Below, piece after piece: positions 13,476 to 21,487 of a stretch of 35,456 nt of DNA. The notes beneath the pieces were generated by a model that saw nothing but the letters and a program-made list of their open reading frames with translations, was not told the origin of the DNA and searched no databases. The DNA is from an uncultured bacterium (GTDB lineage Bacteria; Vulcanimicrobiota; Xenobia; Xenobiales; Xenobiaceae), in the NCBI GenBank assembly GCA_900313515.1, contig OMRK01000197.1, forward strand, positions 1 to 35,456, given 5' to 3'. The translations under genes were made by a program, and so were the position numbers. Numbering within the stretch: the first letter of the stretch is position 1; each line of letters opens with the position of its first letter.

Positions 13476-15992
13476 ATGCAGTACGATCCGGCAAGCTTTG
13501 AACAAAAATGGCGCGATATTTGGGAGGCCAAGCATTTGCACCACGCCCACAAAGGCGATCCGCGGCCCAAGTACTATTGTCTGGACATGTTCCCCTATCC
13601 TTCCGGAGAAGGCCTGCATGTGGGCCATTGGCGCGGTTACGTACTTTCCGACGTTATTAGCCGTTATATGACTCTTCGTGGATACCAGGTGCTTCATCCT
13701 ATGGGCTGGGATGCTTTCGGCTTGCCAGCCGAGAATGCCGCTATTAAGAAGGGTATCCATCCTGTGGCCCAGACCGAGGCCGCCACGGCCAATATGCGCC
13801 GCCAGCTCAAAGATATGGGCTCGATGTACGATTGGGAGCGCGAGGTTAACTCTTCGCTGCCCGAGTATTACAAGTGGACTCAATGGACCTTCCTGCAGGT
13901 TTACAAGCTGGGCTTGGCCTACAAGAAGGAATCTCCCATCAACTGGTGCCCTTCCTGCGCCACCGGCCTGGCCGACGAAGAAGTTAAGAATGGCCGTTGT
14001 GAGCGTTGCGACAGTCTGGTTACTAAGAAGGGACTGCCCCAGTGGTTCTTCGCTATCAGCAAGTATGCCCAGCGTCTGATCGACGACATCAAGGAGCTGG
14101 ACTGGCCCGACAAGGTCAAGAAGATGCAGATTGACTGGATCGGTCGCAGTCAGGGCGCTGAGGTGCTCTTTAAGATTGAGGGTCGCGAAGAGGAGATCAC
14201 CATCTTCACCACTCGTCCCGATACCATTTACGGAGCGACCTACATGGTGCTGGCCCCCGAGCACGAGTTAGTGGCTAAAATTACCACCTCCGAGTATAAG
14301 GAAGCCGTAGAGAAGTACGTCGCTTGGACTGGATCTCGCACCGAGGTAGAGCGTCAGGAGCGCAAGGAGAAGACCGGTCAATTTACCGGTGCTTATGCTA
14401 TCAATCCGGCCAACGGCGATAAGATTCCCATCTGGATTGCCGACTATGTTTTAATGGGTTACGGCACGGGTGCCATCATGGCCGTTCCCGATGGTGACGA
14501 GCGCGACTGGGATTTTGCCAAAGCCTGCGGCTTGCCCATTAAGCATGTTATCATGAGTCAAGAAGAGGCGGAGGCGCTTAAGGCCGATGGAGTCGACTTT
14601 AAGAATCCTAAGGCTGTGGATGAAGCCTGGCAGGCCAAGTTCGGCGCCCAAGAGCGTGATTGCGCTTACAGCGAGAAGGCTTATATTGTAAACTCTGAGG
14701 AATTTTCCGGTATGGAGTCTCAGGTTGGTGGTGAAGCCATCACGGCTAAGTTCGCTAGCGAGGGGGTAGGCCGGGGCATGGTCAACTATAGGTTGCGTGA
14801 CTGGCTGGTTTCCCGTCAACGCTATTGGGGAGCTCCCATCCCCATGGTTTATTGCGACAAATGCGGCATAGTTCCCGTTCCCGAGGATCAGCTGCCCGTG
14901 CTGTTGCCCCATGTTGAGAAATATCAGCCCTCAGGCACTGGTGCTTCTCCTTTGGCTTCCATACCCGAGTTCGTTAACACCACTTGCCCCAAGTGCGGTG
15001 GGCCGGCCAAGCGCGATACCGACACCATCTCCCAGTGGATTTGCTCTTCCTGGTACTTCCTGCGTTATCCATCTTACGATTCAAAAGATGCTGCATGGCG
15101 TCGTGAAGATGTCGATTTCTGGAACCCTGTCGATCTTTATGTGGGAGGCATTGAGCATGCGGTCCTGCATTTGCTCTATTCTCGTTTTTATAACAAGGTG
15201 TTCTACGATTTGGGGTTGGTCGGTTTCAAGGAGCCTTTCACTCGCCTCTTCAACCAGGGTATGATTACCAGAGTTGGTAATATTGGGCGTTTGGAAAAGA
15301 TGAGTAAGTCCAAGGGCAACGTGGTAAATCCCGATGAATTGGTGCAGAAATATGGTACCGATGCCTTGAGGGCTTATCTGCTCTTTATCGGGCCGCCGGA
15401 GCTGGATGCCGAGTGGATCGATTCCGGAGTGGTGGGAGTTTACCGCTGGCTGCGCCGGGTTTGGACTTTGGTGACTGAAACGGAGTTGGCTGAGGGCGAT
15501 GAGACTGATGTCGAGGTCTTAAAGATCAATAATCGTTCCATCAAGAAGATCAACGATGATCTGAGTCGTCTGCACTTAAACACTGTGGTCTCTACGTTGA
15601 TGGAGTGGAGCAACTTCCTGATCACCAGGGCCGCCGCCAAGAAGCCTATCACCAAGAAGACTATTCACGATTATATCATCATGATGGCTCCTGTGGCTCC
15701 TCACATGGCTGAAGAGCTTTGGAACTTCTTGGGTCACAAGGAGAGCTTGTTTGAAAGTCGTCCAGCTTGGCTTGAGTGTGACGAAAAGTATTTGCACGAT
15801 GACGAATTCACCCTGGTGGTTCGAGTGAATGGCAAGTTGCGTGATACTATCGAGGCTGTAAAGGATACGCCCCAGGAGGATTTGGAGAAGCTGGCTAAGA
15901 CAAGTCCCAAGGTTGCCACCTGCTTGGAGGGCCATGAAATTGTTAAGGTTGTTTATGTGCCCAATAAGCTCATTAACTTCGTTGTTAAGTAA
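13476..15992 (+). CDS. leuS: Leucyl-tRNA synthetase
   Basis: An 838-residue class I aminoacyl-tRNA synthetase that charges tRNA-Leu. The HIGH motif is HVGH at residues 48-51, preceded by FPYPSGEGL. The KMSKS motif is intact at 608-612 (EKMSKSKGNVV). The CP1 editing domain lies between, with the threonine-rich TIFTTRPDTIYG and the later GTGAIMAVPDGDERD. Zinc-type cysteine pairs (CPSCA...CERCD, CDKCG...CPKCG) are present. The anticodon-binding domain and the C-terminal domain (LVVRVNGKLRD) complete a normal bacterial LeuS. The ATG at 13476 follows AAGGAG by eight bases; a GTG at 13467 in the same frame overlaps that site and is rejected. A strong intrinsic terminator follows at 16018-16059. Confidence 0.98.
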   Translation: MQYDPASFEQKWRDIWEAKHLHHAHKGDPRPKYYCLDMFPYPSGEGLHVGHWRGYVLSDVISRYMTLRGYQVLHPMGWDAFGLPAENAAIKKGIHPVAQTEAATANMRRQLKDMGSMYDWEREVNSSLPEYYKWTQWTFLQVYKLGLAYKKESPINWCPSCATGLADEEVKNGRCERCDSLVTKKGLPQWFFAISKYAQRLIDDIKELDWPDKVKKMQIDWIGRSQGAEVLFKIEGREEEITIFTTRPDTIYGATYMVLAPEHELVAKITTSEYKEAVEKYVAWTGSRTEVERQERKEKTGQFTGAYAINPANGDKIPIWIADYVLMGYGTGAIMAVPDGDERDWDFAKACGLPIKHVIMSQEEAEALKADGVDFKNPKAVDEAWQAKFGAQERDCAYSEKAYIVNSEEFSGMESQVGGEAITAKFASEGVGRGMVNYRLRDWLVSRQRYWGAPIPMVYCDKCGIVPVPEDQLPVLLPHVEKYQPSGTGASPLASIPEFVNTTCPKCGGPAKRDTDTISQWICSSWYFLRYPSYDSKDAAWRREDVDFWNPVDLYVGGIEHAVLHLLYSRFYNKVFYDLGLVGFKEPFTRLFNQGMITRVGNIGRLEKMSKSKGNVVNPDELVQKYGTDALRAYLLFIGPPELDAEWIDSGVVGVYRWLRRVWTLVTETELAEGDETDVEVLKINNRSIKKINDDLSRLHLNTVVSTLMEWSNFLITRAAAKKPITKKTIHDYIIMMAPVAPHMAEELWNFLGHKESLFESRPAWLECDEKYLHDDEFTLVVRVNGKLRDTIEAVKDTPQEDLEKLAKTSPKVATCLEGHEIVKVVYVPNKLINFVVK

Positions 15993-16017
15993 GAATTGGC
16001 TTTAAGTTCTTGAGTAG

Positions 16018-16059
16018 CTGCCGGGAGGTTTTTCAGAAGAGGCCTCTCGGTAGTTTTTT
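16018..16059 (+). terminator. Intrinsic terminator of leuS
   Basis: An 11-bp stem (16018-16028 with 16043-16053, two G-U pairs) with a 14-base loop is followed by six T at 16054-16059, 26 bases after the leuS stop. Confidence 0.85.
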
Positions 16060-16153
16060 GTTTGTGAGGGCGACGGGGCGTTTCTTTTAGCGCTACGCTC
16101 TTTCCGGGAAGCGAATCATCGGCGGAGTTTTTGTGTGGGGGTGGGAAGGGGGC

Positions 16154-16420
16154 TTATTTTCTTGATTTGCCTAAACGTTCAATGGTGTCCTTAACGATTA
16201 TGTTAATTAACTCTGTCTCATTTTGTACGCCATTGGGAAGTTTAAAACTTGCATACCATTTACCTGGATAATCCCAAAATCTATCCATACAGTCGTACAT
16301 GCTATAGCGGTTGTAGACAAATTTGATGTCTGGATGAGTCTGTTGGACTATTTTCAAGGCCTTAGCTTCGATAGCGTCAACTTCCTTTTCCACTTCGTCT
16401 GTATACTCGTATTCGTCCAT
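16154..16420 (-). CDS. Small hypothetical protein, 88 residues
   Basis: A soluble protein with an acidic N terminus (DEYEYTDEVEKEVDAIEAK), an aromatic-rich middle (VYNRYSMYDCMDRFWDYPGKWY) shown here in two overlapping parts of a mixed alpha/beta protein, and a helical C terminus ending in basic residues. No family is recognised. The ATG is preceded by AGGAAG eleven bases upstream. It is the last gene of a minus-strand set of three small genes behind the leuS terminator, 45 bases after the stop of the 152-residue membrane protein. Its base composition is AT-richer than leuS. An immunity-like or accessory role would be a guess. Confidence 0.65.
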   Translation of the reverse strand: MDEYEYTDEVEKEVDAIEAKALKIVQQTHPDIKFVYNRYSMYDCMDRFWDYPGKWYASFKLPNGVQNETELINIIVKDTIERLGKSRK

Positions 16421-16465
16421 AAGTTTTCTCGCTTCCTTGCTTGAACGAGGAGGTGTAGACAGAAA

Positions 16466-16924
16466 CTACCAGACCTTCACTTCGCCAGCTTTCATTATGT
16501 CTAGAGCTTCCTCTTTGGTTATGGATCTGGTAGAACCATCGTCAGATATTTCTATGAGATTGCCATCATCATCACCAGTGATCTTAACGGAAATACCCGT
16601 ATCATTGGTGACCAGCAACTCTCCTCGAGCGGTTTTGCCAACGAAAGCATAAAATATAAAAATAAGAGTAGTCGGCCACAGGAACACTAGAGCACGGAAG
16701 GTAAATTCAAGAAGTTTATGAAATTCTTTCGGGACGTCATTAAAAAGGCCGTAAAGAAAAAACAATGTAAGCGGAACGGTAAATAAGAGCAGAAAAGCCA
16801 CAATCCGCCAGCTAGCTTTACGCCCATTTTCGGTTAACTGCTTATCTGTTTTGGTGAGTTCTTTCAACTCAAATTCGTAATCTTCTGGATCTACAGGCAT
16901 ATACTCTTTTTCAGAACTCGCCAT
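16466..16924 (-). CDS. Two-helix membrane protein, paralog A
   Basis: A 152-residue protein with a charged cytoplasmic N terminus, two membrane helices (about residues 40-60 and 75-95) and a soluble C-terminal part of about 55 residues. That part reads LLVTND...VKITGDDDGNLIEIS, then GSTRSITKEEALDIMKAGEV. It is a paralog of the next gene upstream (16974-17420). The N-terminal patterns also match: PEDYEFELKELTKTDKQL here and PECYESELKNASKSDEEL there. No family is recognised. The ATG has GAAGG ten bases upstream. The repeated tail at the end suggests a conserved small domain or binding site. Confidence 0.75.
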   Translation of the reverse strand: MASSEKEYMPVDPEDYEFELKELTKTDKQLTENGRKASWRIVAFLLLFTVPLTLFFLYGLFNDVPKEFHKLLEFTFRALVFLWPTTLIFIFYAFVGKTARGELLVTNDTGISVKITGDDDGNLIEISDDGSTRSITKEEALDIMKAGEVKVW

Positions 16925-16973
16925 TATAATGGTACCTTCGGTTTCTTTTGTATCTTGCAGGAAAATTCAGAAA

Positions 16974-17420
16974 CTAATACTCTCCTCTCCTTGTTACTTT
17001 GCCAGCCCTCATTATGTCCAGAGCTTCCTCTTTGGTTATGGATCTGGTAGAACCGCCCGCGGATATCTCTATAATCTGGCCTCTACTGTCACCAGTTATG
17101 GTTACTTTTGATGTCCTATTGTTGGTGACTGTCAATTTTATGCGTTTGGGTTTGCAAAATAGACATGGAAATGCGATTATAAAAAAGAAAAACCAAAAAG
17201 CAGTCAAATAATATTGCTCGTTTATGAATTGTGTAAAATTGTTAACTTTGTCAAGACTTAAAAAATATAATGTAAACGTTACTGAAGCCAGAATTAGGAA
17301 AATCACACTTAAGCATTTCCAAATAATCCAACCCTCTCGAGCTAATTCTTCATCAGACTTAGATGCATTTTTTAGTTCGGACTCATAGCATTCTGGATTG
17401 ATTAAGTAATCTCTAACCAC
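16974..17420 (-). CDS. Two-helix membrane protein, paralog B
   Basis: A 148-residue paralog of the neighbouring 152-residue protein, with the same plan: charged N terminus, two hydrophobic segments with many Phe and Leu, then a soluble tail LTVTNNRTSKVTITGDSRG, IEISAGG and STRSITKEEALDIMRAGKV. The longest frame opens with TTG at 17489, but I chose GTG at 17420. GGGGAAG lies eight bases before it, and the N terminus then lines up with that of paralog A. A 35-base block (17020-17054) is identical to 16503-16537, pointing to fairly recent duplication or gene conversion. Function unknown. The gap to paralog A is 49 bases, so they are likely one transcript. Confidence 0.72.
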   Translation of the reverse strand: MVRDYLINPECYESELKNASKSDEELAREGWIIWKCLSVIFLILASVTFTLYFLSLDKVNNFTQFINEQYYLTAFWFFFFIIAFPCLFCKPKRIKLTVTNNRTSKVTITGDSRGQIIEISAGGSTRSITKEEALDIMRAGKVTRRGEY

Positions 17421-17529
17421 AATTGCGACTTCCCCGACCTCCCGTAGATTAGCTGAATAATAATTTTGTGGTAAATTAAAAAATAGCAACTGTCAATCAG
17501 TAATCGTTGGTTGCGAATTCAAGTCGCCA

Positions 17530-17632
17530 GTTGCCCATTACTAATTGCCAATTGTTAATTGTTAATTGCTAATTACTGACTGCCAGCTCGCGCCCCCCCA
17601 TACGCCGCGCGCCTAGTTGCCAATTGCTAATT
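17530..17632. repeat. AT-rich interspersed repeat with GC-rich insert
   Basis: The plus strand shows units such as CTAATTGCCAATTGTTAATTGTTAATTGCTAATTAC. These are reverse-complement forms of the AATTAGCAATTA-type units at 26191-26417. A GC-rich stretch (about 17583-17610) splits the AT-rich part in two, as it also does in the 26.2 kb cluster. The repeat begins three bases beyond the Bax-inhibitor gene stop. Confidence 0.7.
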
Positions 17633-17635
17633 ATC

Positions 17636-18382
17636 CTATCTCCGGCGACTGAACATGGCCAGTATCTTCAGAATCTGTATATACAGAAGTATGATGGTAA
17701 GCATGATCGAGTAAGCAAAGTACCATTCATATTCTTTGGGCATATTGTGAGTGATGGCTTGGCCCACGGTCTTGAAATCGACCATAAGCACATAACAGTA
17801 TACACAAGCAATCACTATAGCGACGACAATTCCTATAGGGCCGCTCTCTAACATACCCATGCAACCCGTGAAGGCGTCCAAGATATACGCTCCCAATATC
17901 ACCAGGAGAGCTACGCAGGCCACCCGCGCATCTAGAGCGGCGTTAACCAGGTTGGAACGGTAAAGGGCCAGGCAAGCGAAGGTCAGGAAAAGCGTTATAA
18001 ACACCGCCTGAACGCCTATGCCTTTCATAATATACTCGTCAAACAACAGTGTCAGCAATCCAAGAGTTGAGCCCTCCAGCGCGGCGTAAAAGGGAGCTAA
18101 TGTTTTAGCCGTACCGGGAGAGAAACAGATGACGAAACCTATACCCAGCGTAAGTAAGGGCACACCAAACAGGAGAACCAACAACGCATCCTCACCAAGG
18201 AAGTCTGACTTAAAACCAAACATGGTAATAATACCAGCCAGCATAGCTATGGATACCAATATTATGGTTTTATCCATTACACCCTTTCCGCTAACTATTT
18301 GAGCAGAATCGGGTATTCTTTCACCTAATAAGTACAAACTTTGCAACCGATCATCCCGCAAAGCTGCATTGCTGATTCTCAA
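17636..18382 (-). CDS. Bax inhibitor-1/YccA family membrane protein
   Basis: A 248-residue protein with about seven hydrophobic helices between residues 35 and 240. It resembles the BI-1/YccA (TMBIM) family of COG4760 type. Matching parts are the N-terminal MRISNAALRD, the APFYAALEGSTLGLLT helix, QAVFITL, ALYRSNLVNA, SGPIGIVVA, and YEWYFAYSIMLTIILLYIQILKIL shown here as PKEYEWYFAYSIMLT and LYIQILKIL. Such proteins are pH-sensitive ion leak channels or modulators of membrane proteases in the inner membrane. The start is TTG (complement of 18380-18382), with AGG nine bases upstream; no ATG is available before the conserved MRISN block. The repeat element at 17530-17632 lies directly after the stop. 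The gene diverges from the secreted protein at 18627. Confidence 0.82.
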   Translation of the reverse strand: MRISNAALRDDRLQSLYLLGERIPDSAQIVSGKGVMDKTIILVSIAMLAGIITMFGFKSDFLGEDALLVLLFGVPLLTLGIGFVICFSPGTAKTLAPFYAALEGSTLGLLTLLFDEYIMKGIGVQAVFITLFLTFACLALYRSNLVNAALDARVACVALLVILGAYILDAFTGCMGMLESGPIGIVVAIVIACVYCYVLMVDFKTVGQAITHNMPKEYEWYFAYSIMLTIILLYIQILKILAMFSRRR

Positions 18383-18529
18383 ATTGATGCACCTGCCTTC
18401 TCAATTTTTTTCAATTCTAACCCTACGAACTTTATTTGGCAAGTCTTTAACTCCTCTAAATAGGTAGAACGCTTACTTAGGAGCAAATGAGCCGACTTGC
18501 GTTGTGGCGTTATTGCCTTAGTCAACAAC

Positions 18530-18552
18530 GATTAGATTTTTTCACGCTAATC
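18530..18552. promoter_or_regulatory. Inverted repeat in divergent intergenic region
   Basis: GATTAG (18530-18535) and CTAATC (18547-18552) form an inverted repeat with an 11-base spacer between two divergent genes. It could be an operator; there is no direct support beyond symmetry and position. Confidence 0.25.
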
Positions 18553-18626
18553 TCCCCGGAATCTAAAGAAAGTTTATGCGTTTCATGTGGAATGTAGTTA
18601 CTTGATGATAAGGAGGAGGACAAATT

Positions 18627-19298
18627 ATGAAGAGCAGTTTTTTAGCATTTTTTGCCATCGCGGTGGCGCTGTCCACAGGTGTGGGATTTAGCCAACCCAT
18701 AGTACCGTCGCAGGAGGACGGTTTAGACCTGCTTTCAATCCAGAATTATGCCGCAATTTCTAAATACGTATGCCCCGAGGCCGCGAGGTCGAGCTTTTGC
18801 GTTGCAGATACGCTATTAGCCCAAGAAGATGCGTACACAGACACCGCAAGCGCCCCCAATGTCTCGGCTTGGAGCACCGTGCGCGGTGACCGCTTTTCCA
18901 TAAGGTTTCCTCAAGGAAGTCGGCGTGAGAGTGCCAGATACCGGGGCCTCGACACCGTTAGCTGGACGGGCGAATCTGATGACCCTTTGCATCTATTCAA
19001 GGTAAATATGGTGGAGTATCCTACTGGAGCTATAACGCAGGCCGATCCCGATGAAATACTTTTTGGTTTAATGAAGGGCCAGTGTGATGCTCTGCAGGCG
19101 CAGCCCGTACAGAAGCGGCGCATTCAGAACACAAACAGTCCCGGCTGCACATTTAAGGTGCCGACCGCTAATGCCGAGTGGGATTTTATGATCCGTCTGC
19201 ATGGCGACACCGCCTATATTATTTCGGTATGCTCAATGATAGGTGAAGCCGATGACGGCTACAGGGATGCCTTTTTTGACTCATTTACGCTGTTTTAG
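18627..19298 (+). CDS. Secreted protein, PsbP/DUF1795-like C-terminal part
   Basis: A 223-residue protein with a signal peptide (SSFLAFFAIAVALSTGVGFS, cleavage near residue 22). The mature part carries about 55 residues of linker, then a domain beginning RGDRFSIRFPQG and ending FFDSFTLF. That pattern (F-S-I-x-F-P near the start, Y...F...S-F at the end) is seen in PsbP/DUF1795/Mog1-like folds. Two or three cysteines in the domain (QCDAL, GCTFK, VCSM) could form a disulfide. The assignment is tentative and the role is unknown. The ATG has a very strong site: AAGGAGGAGG about seven to eleven bases upstream. It stands alone, with 281 bases before the next gene. Confidence 0.7.
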   Translation: MKSSFLAFFAIAVALSTGVGFSQPIVPSQEDGLDLLSIQNYAAISKYVCPEAARSSFCVADTLLAQEDAYTDTASAPNVSAWSTVRGDRFSIRFPQGSRRESARYRGLDTVSWTGESDDPLHLFKVNMVEYPTGAITQADPDEILFGLMKGQCDALQAQPVQKRRIQNTNSPGCTFKVPTANAEWDFMIRLHGDTAYIISVCSMIGEADDGYRDAFFDSFTLF

Positions 19299-19579
19299 TT
19301 ATAGTTGATGTGATTCCTCCCGAAATTCGAGTGGAGCGTGAAAAATTTCGACTAGTCTTTGGCGGTTTGGGGTGCGCTTTAGAAAGCTCATTATTGGACG
19401 GAGCCGGGGCTAGGTCTTGAGTTTAGGTCTCACTATCTAGGAACGGCAAGTTAGGCAGGAAATTGCTTGAATGCTGGTTAAGAGACGTGGGTGTGGGGGA
19501 GGCAGCGGGTGAAAGGCTGCTTTGTGCGCGTCACAGAATTCGGTGAGTTGCCGTAGAGTGATTTTTAGGAGGATTGGCT
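19299..19579 (+). other. Intergenic region without a gene
   Basis: These 281 bases carry no coding signal. CGAAATT (about 19322) and AATTTCG (about 19345) form a weak inverted repeat, without a T-run after it. The ribosome-binding site TTAGGAGG of the next gene lies at the right end. Confidence 0.4.
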
Positions 19580-19834
19580 ATGGCGGTACAGGTCGTTAAA
19601 GAAAAGGTTCCCGTGATTGTCTTGACTACTTCCTATCGCCTGGAGGGCGATATGCATGTGGTTCCAGGCGGGAGGCTGATTGATGAGATTAACCGCGAGC
19701 GTGGTTTTATTCCGCTTACTAACGCGACTCTCTTCGACCCTGTGAGCGGGCAGCCTGTGGACACTTTAGATTTTATTGCCGTCAATAAGGCATTGGTGTT
19801 AATGGTTGCTCCCGTTGAGACGCCAGCTTCCTAA
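19580..19834 (+). CDS. Small conserved protein, DUF6812-like
   Basis: An 84-residue protein: a strand VPVIVLTTSYRLEGDMHVV, then PGGRLIDEINRERGFIPLTNATLF, and an ending FIAVNKALVLMVAP (the second block is cited by its parts PGGRLIDEINRE and GFIPLTNATLF). The pattern, Y-R-[ILV]-x-G-x-[VM]-H-x-x-P-G-G-R-L...F-I-P-L-x-x-A and a final V-N-[KR], resembles the small beta-rich DUF6812 family. Function is unknown in the family as far as I recall. The ATG follows AGGAGG by seven bases; a TTG at 19574 is rejected for lying next to that site. It precedes the MBL hydrolase by 61 bases and may be co-transcribed with it. Confidence 0.6.
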   Translation: MAVQVVKEKVPVIVLTTSYRLEGDMHVVPGGRLIDEINRERGFIPLTNATLFDPVSGQPVDTLDFIAVNKALVLMVAPVETPAS

Positions 19835-19895
19835 GTTAGTGGAGTCGGCGCCTGCAAATGATATCCCCTTTTAGCAAAAGGTGTTGTGAATTGCT

Positions 19896-20573
19896 ATGTT
19901 AGTTCGGTATTTAGGTCATTCGTGCTTTTATATTAAGACAGCCAAGAAAACCTCTATTATTTTGGATCCTTACGCTGATCTCGTTCCTTATCAGTTTCCG
20001 TCTATAGACGCGGACGTTGTCGTTATGTCTCACGAGCATCGCGATCATAATGCTGCTTATCGTGTGGGCGGCAATCCTGATATTATTAAGCCTACTTCTT
20101 CTTACGCCATGGAAAATGAGCTTAACATTGCCCGCACTAAGGAGCACCTGACCTTTTATGGCGTACCTACTAAGCATGATAACTACAATGGACGGCGTCG
20201 CGGTCCCAATACGGTTTGGCATTTCTACTTAGAGGGAGTCCATTTCGTTCACTTGGGCGACTTAGGACATATTCTTACGGATGCTCAGATTGGCCAAATC
20301 GGCAAGGCGGATGTGCTTTTCCTGCCGATTGGTGGCAATTATACCATAGGTCCTGCCGAGGCTGGCTTGGTGGTAAACCAGCTCCAACCCAACATCGTTT
20401 TACCTATGCACTTCAAGACTGATAAGATCGCCGCTTTGGGATTTTGCTCCAATACGCTGGATGAATTCTTGTTGCGTGCGGACAAAGTTGAAGATATGGG
20501 AAGCATGACCATAGATGTCGCTCAGGAAACTCTTCCCGCTAAAACTACGGTTATGATCTTGCGTTATGAGTAG
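19896..20573 (+). CDS. MBL-fold metal-dependent hydrolase (UPF0173/UlaG-like)
   Basis: A 225-residue metallo-beta-lactamase-fold hydrolase. It begins with the family strand VRYLGHSCFYIKT (His8). The metal-binding H-x-H-x-D-H motif is SHEHRDH at residues 45-51. Further ligands are likely His94 (PTKHD), Asp122 (HLGDLGH) and His172 (LPMHFK). The short length and this order fit the UPF0173/UlaG group of cytoplasmic hydrolases, whose substrates vary and are mostly unknown. A small hairpin (CCTTTT-AGC-AAAAGG near 19867-19881) lies shortly before the ATG. The ribosome-binding site is weak (AAAGGTG some 12 bases upstream), which may point to coupling with the preceding gene. Confidence 0.88.
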   Translation: MLVRYLGHSCFYIKTAKKTSIILDPYADLVPYQFPSIDADVVVMSHEHRDHNAAYRVGGNPDIIKPTSSYAMENELNIARTKEHLTFYGVPTKHDNYNGRRRGPNTVWHFYLEGVHFVHLGDLGHILTDAQIGQIGKADVLFLPIGGNYTIGPAEAGLVVNQLQPNIVLPMHFKTDKIAALGFCSNTLDEFLLRADKVEDMGSMTIDVAQETLPAKTTVMILRYE

Positions 20574-20704
20574 TAGGGAGTAGGCTCTTATCTAACGTTA
20601 CTCGCCCTTTCTCCAGTTGGAGATTACTCCAGCTGGATGCGTAGGTGGGAGGGAGGCTGGGGGGAAATCGCTCTGCTGGAGTTGGGGGTAATTGATAGGC
20701 GCTG

Positions 20705-21487
20705 GTGAAGCCGTACTTGACCTTTACAATTACTTTACTTTTATTGCTTGCCTTGTTCCTATGTCCTTGGGCTGTTGGGTCTTGCGCTTTTGGAGATGTT
20801 TGCATCGGGGGGGTGGGTTGTTCGTCCGGCGAGTCTGAACGCCACTTGGGGGAAAAGATGACGGCAGAGGGCAGTCGTGCGGTTGGGGCTCCAGAAAAAG
20901 AGTGCGTGCTTTGCGGAACCTTTTACGATTACCGTAACGGAGAGTTGTTGCTGGGCCGATTCAATTTGCATTTGGCTTCTGGTGCCCTTGTTTACTGCGA
21001 AGGGCGCTTAATTTCGGCCGACAAAATGAATGGCTTAGCCAGAAAATGGTTGGCCTGCGCTCACCTCAATGGTAAGGGAGAGGTGAGCAAGTTGCATCTG
21101 CGGGCCGATCGCTTTGAGCACCGAACAACTCAGAAAGCTGCGTATCTGCATTTTGGCCCTCAAGGAGAGGGTCTGCCTGGGCAGCCTATCTTTGTACAGT
21201 ACTACTTTCCGGAGGGCTGTAAAGTCAAGCCTGGCAGTGAGCGAAGATATTTACCTGACGCAGAGGGTTGGGATGATCTTCGTTTATTTGTGGATGGTAA
21301 AAAAGTTGAAAGCGGACAGGTTAAGCAGGAGGGGCTTTTGTACTACTTGCCCGCAGAGCCTTTGTCGCCGGGCTTTCACCGTTTCAGGGTTGGCACGAGT
21401 ACGGGAAATGCGGGAACTATTCTCATCGAGCAAGAGGCTAGATGGACTGACGATGTTCCAGTTGCGGACGGTGAAGCGGAAAAATGA
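20705..21487 (+). CDS. Secreted protein with an Ig-like domain, first gene of an unknown operon
   Basis: A 260-residue exported protein: signal peptide (PYLTFTITLLLLLALFLCPW, cleavage near residue 25-30), then a cysteine-containing spacer (CSS, CVLC). The middle (about 75-150) is beta-rich: YRNGELLLGRFNLHLASG, LRADRFEH. The C-terminal part looks like an immunoglobulin-type fold: PIFVQYYFPEGCKV, DLRLFVDGKKV, YYLPAEPLSPGFHRFRVG. The last has the Y-x-P-x-x-x-L-x-x-G-x-H pattern common in extracellular Ig domains. Family unknown. GTG start, with a weak AGG upstream. Its end overlaps the next gene by four bases (ATGA), so translation is likely coupled. Confidence 0.7.
   Translation: MKPYLTFTITLLLLLALFLCPWAVGSCAFGDVCIGGVGCSSGESERHLGEKMTAEGSRAVGAPEKECVLCGTFYDYRNGELLLGRFNLHLASGALVYCEGRLISADKMNGLARKWLACAHLNGKGEVSKLHLRADRFEHRTTQKAAYLHFGPQGEGLPGQPIFVQYYFPEGCKVKPGSERRYLPDAEGWDDLRLFVDGKKVESGQVKQEGLLYYLPAEPLSPGFHRFRVGTSTGNAGTILIEQEARWTDDVPVADGEAEK

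Noticed and set aside
13407-14264. Open frame of 285 codons on the minus strand over leuS
   Set aside because: Lies wholly within the certain leuS gene and its leader, has no family resemblance and is the usual antisense shadow of a codon-biased gene.
14451-14912. Open frame of 153 codons antisense to leuS
   Set aside because: No homology pattern, inside the editing/catalytic region of leuS.
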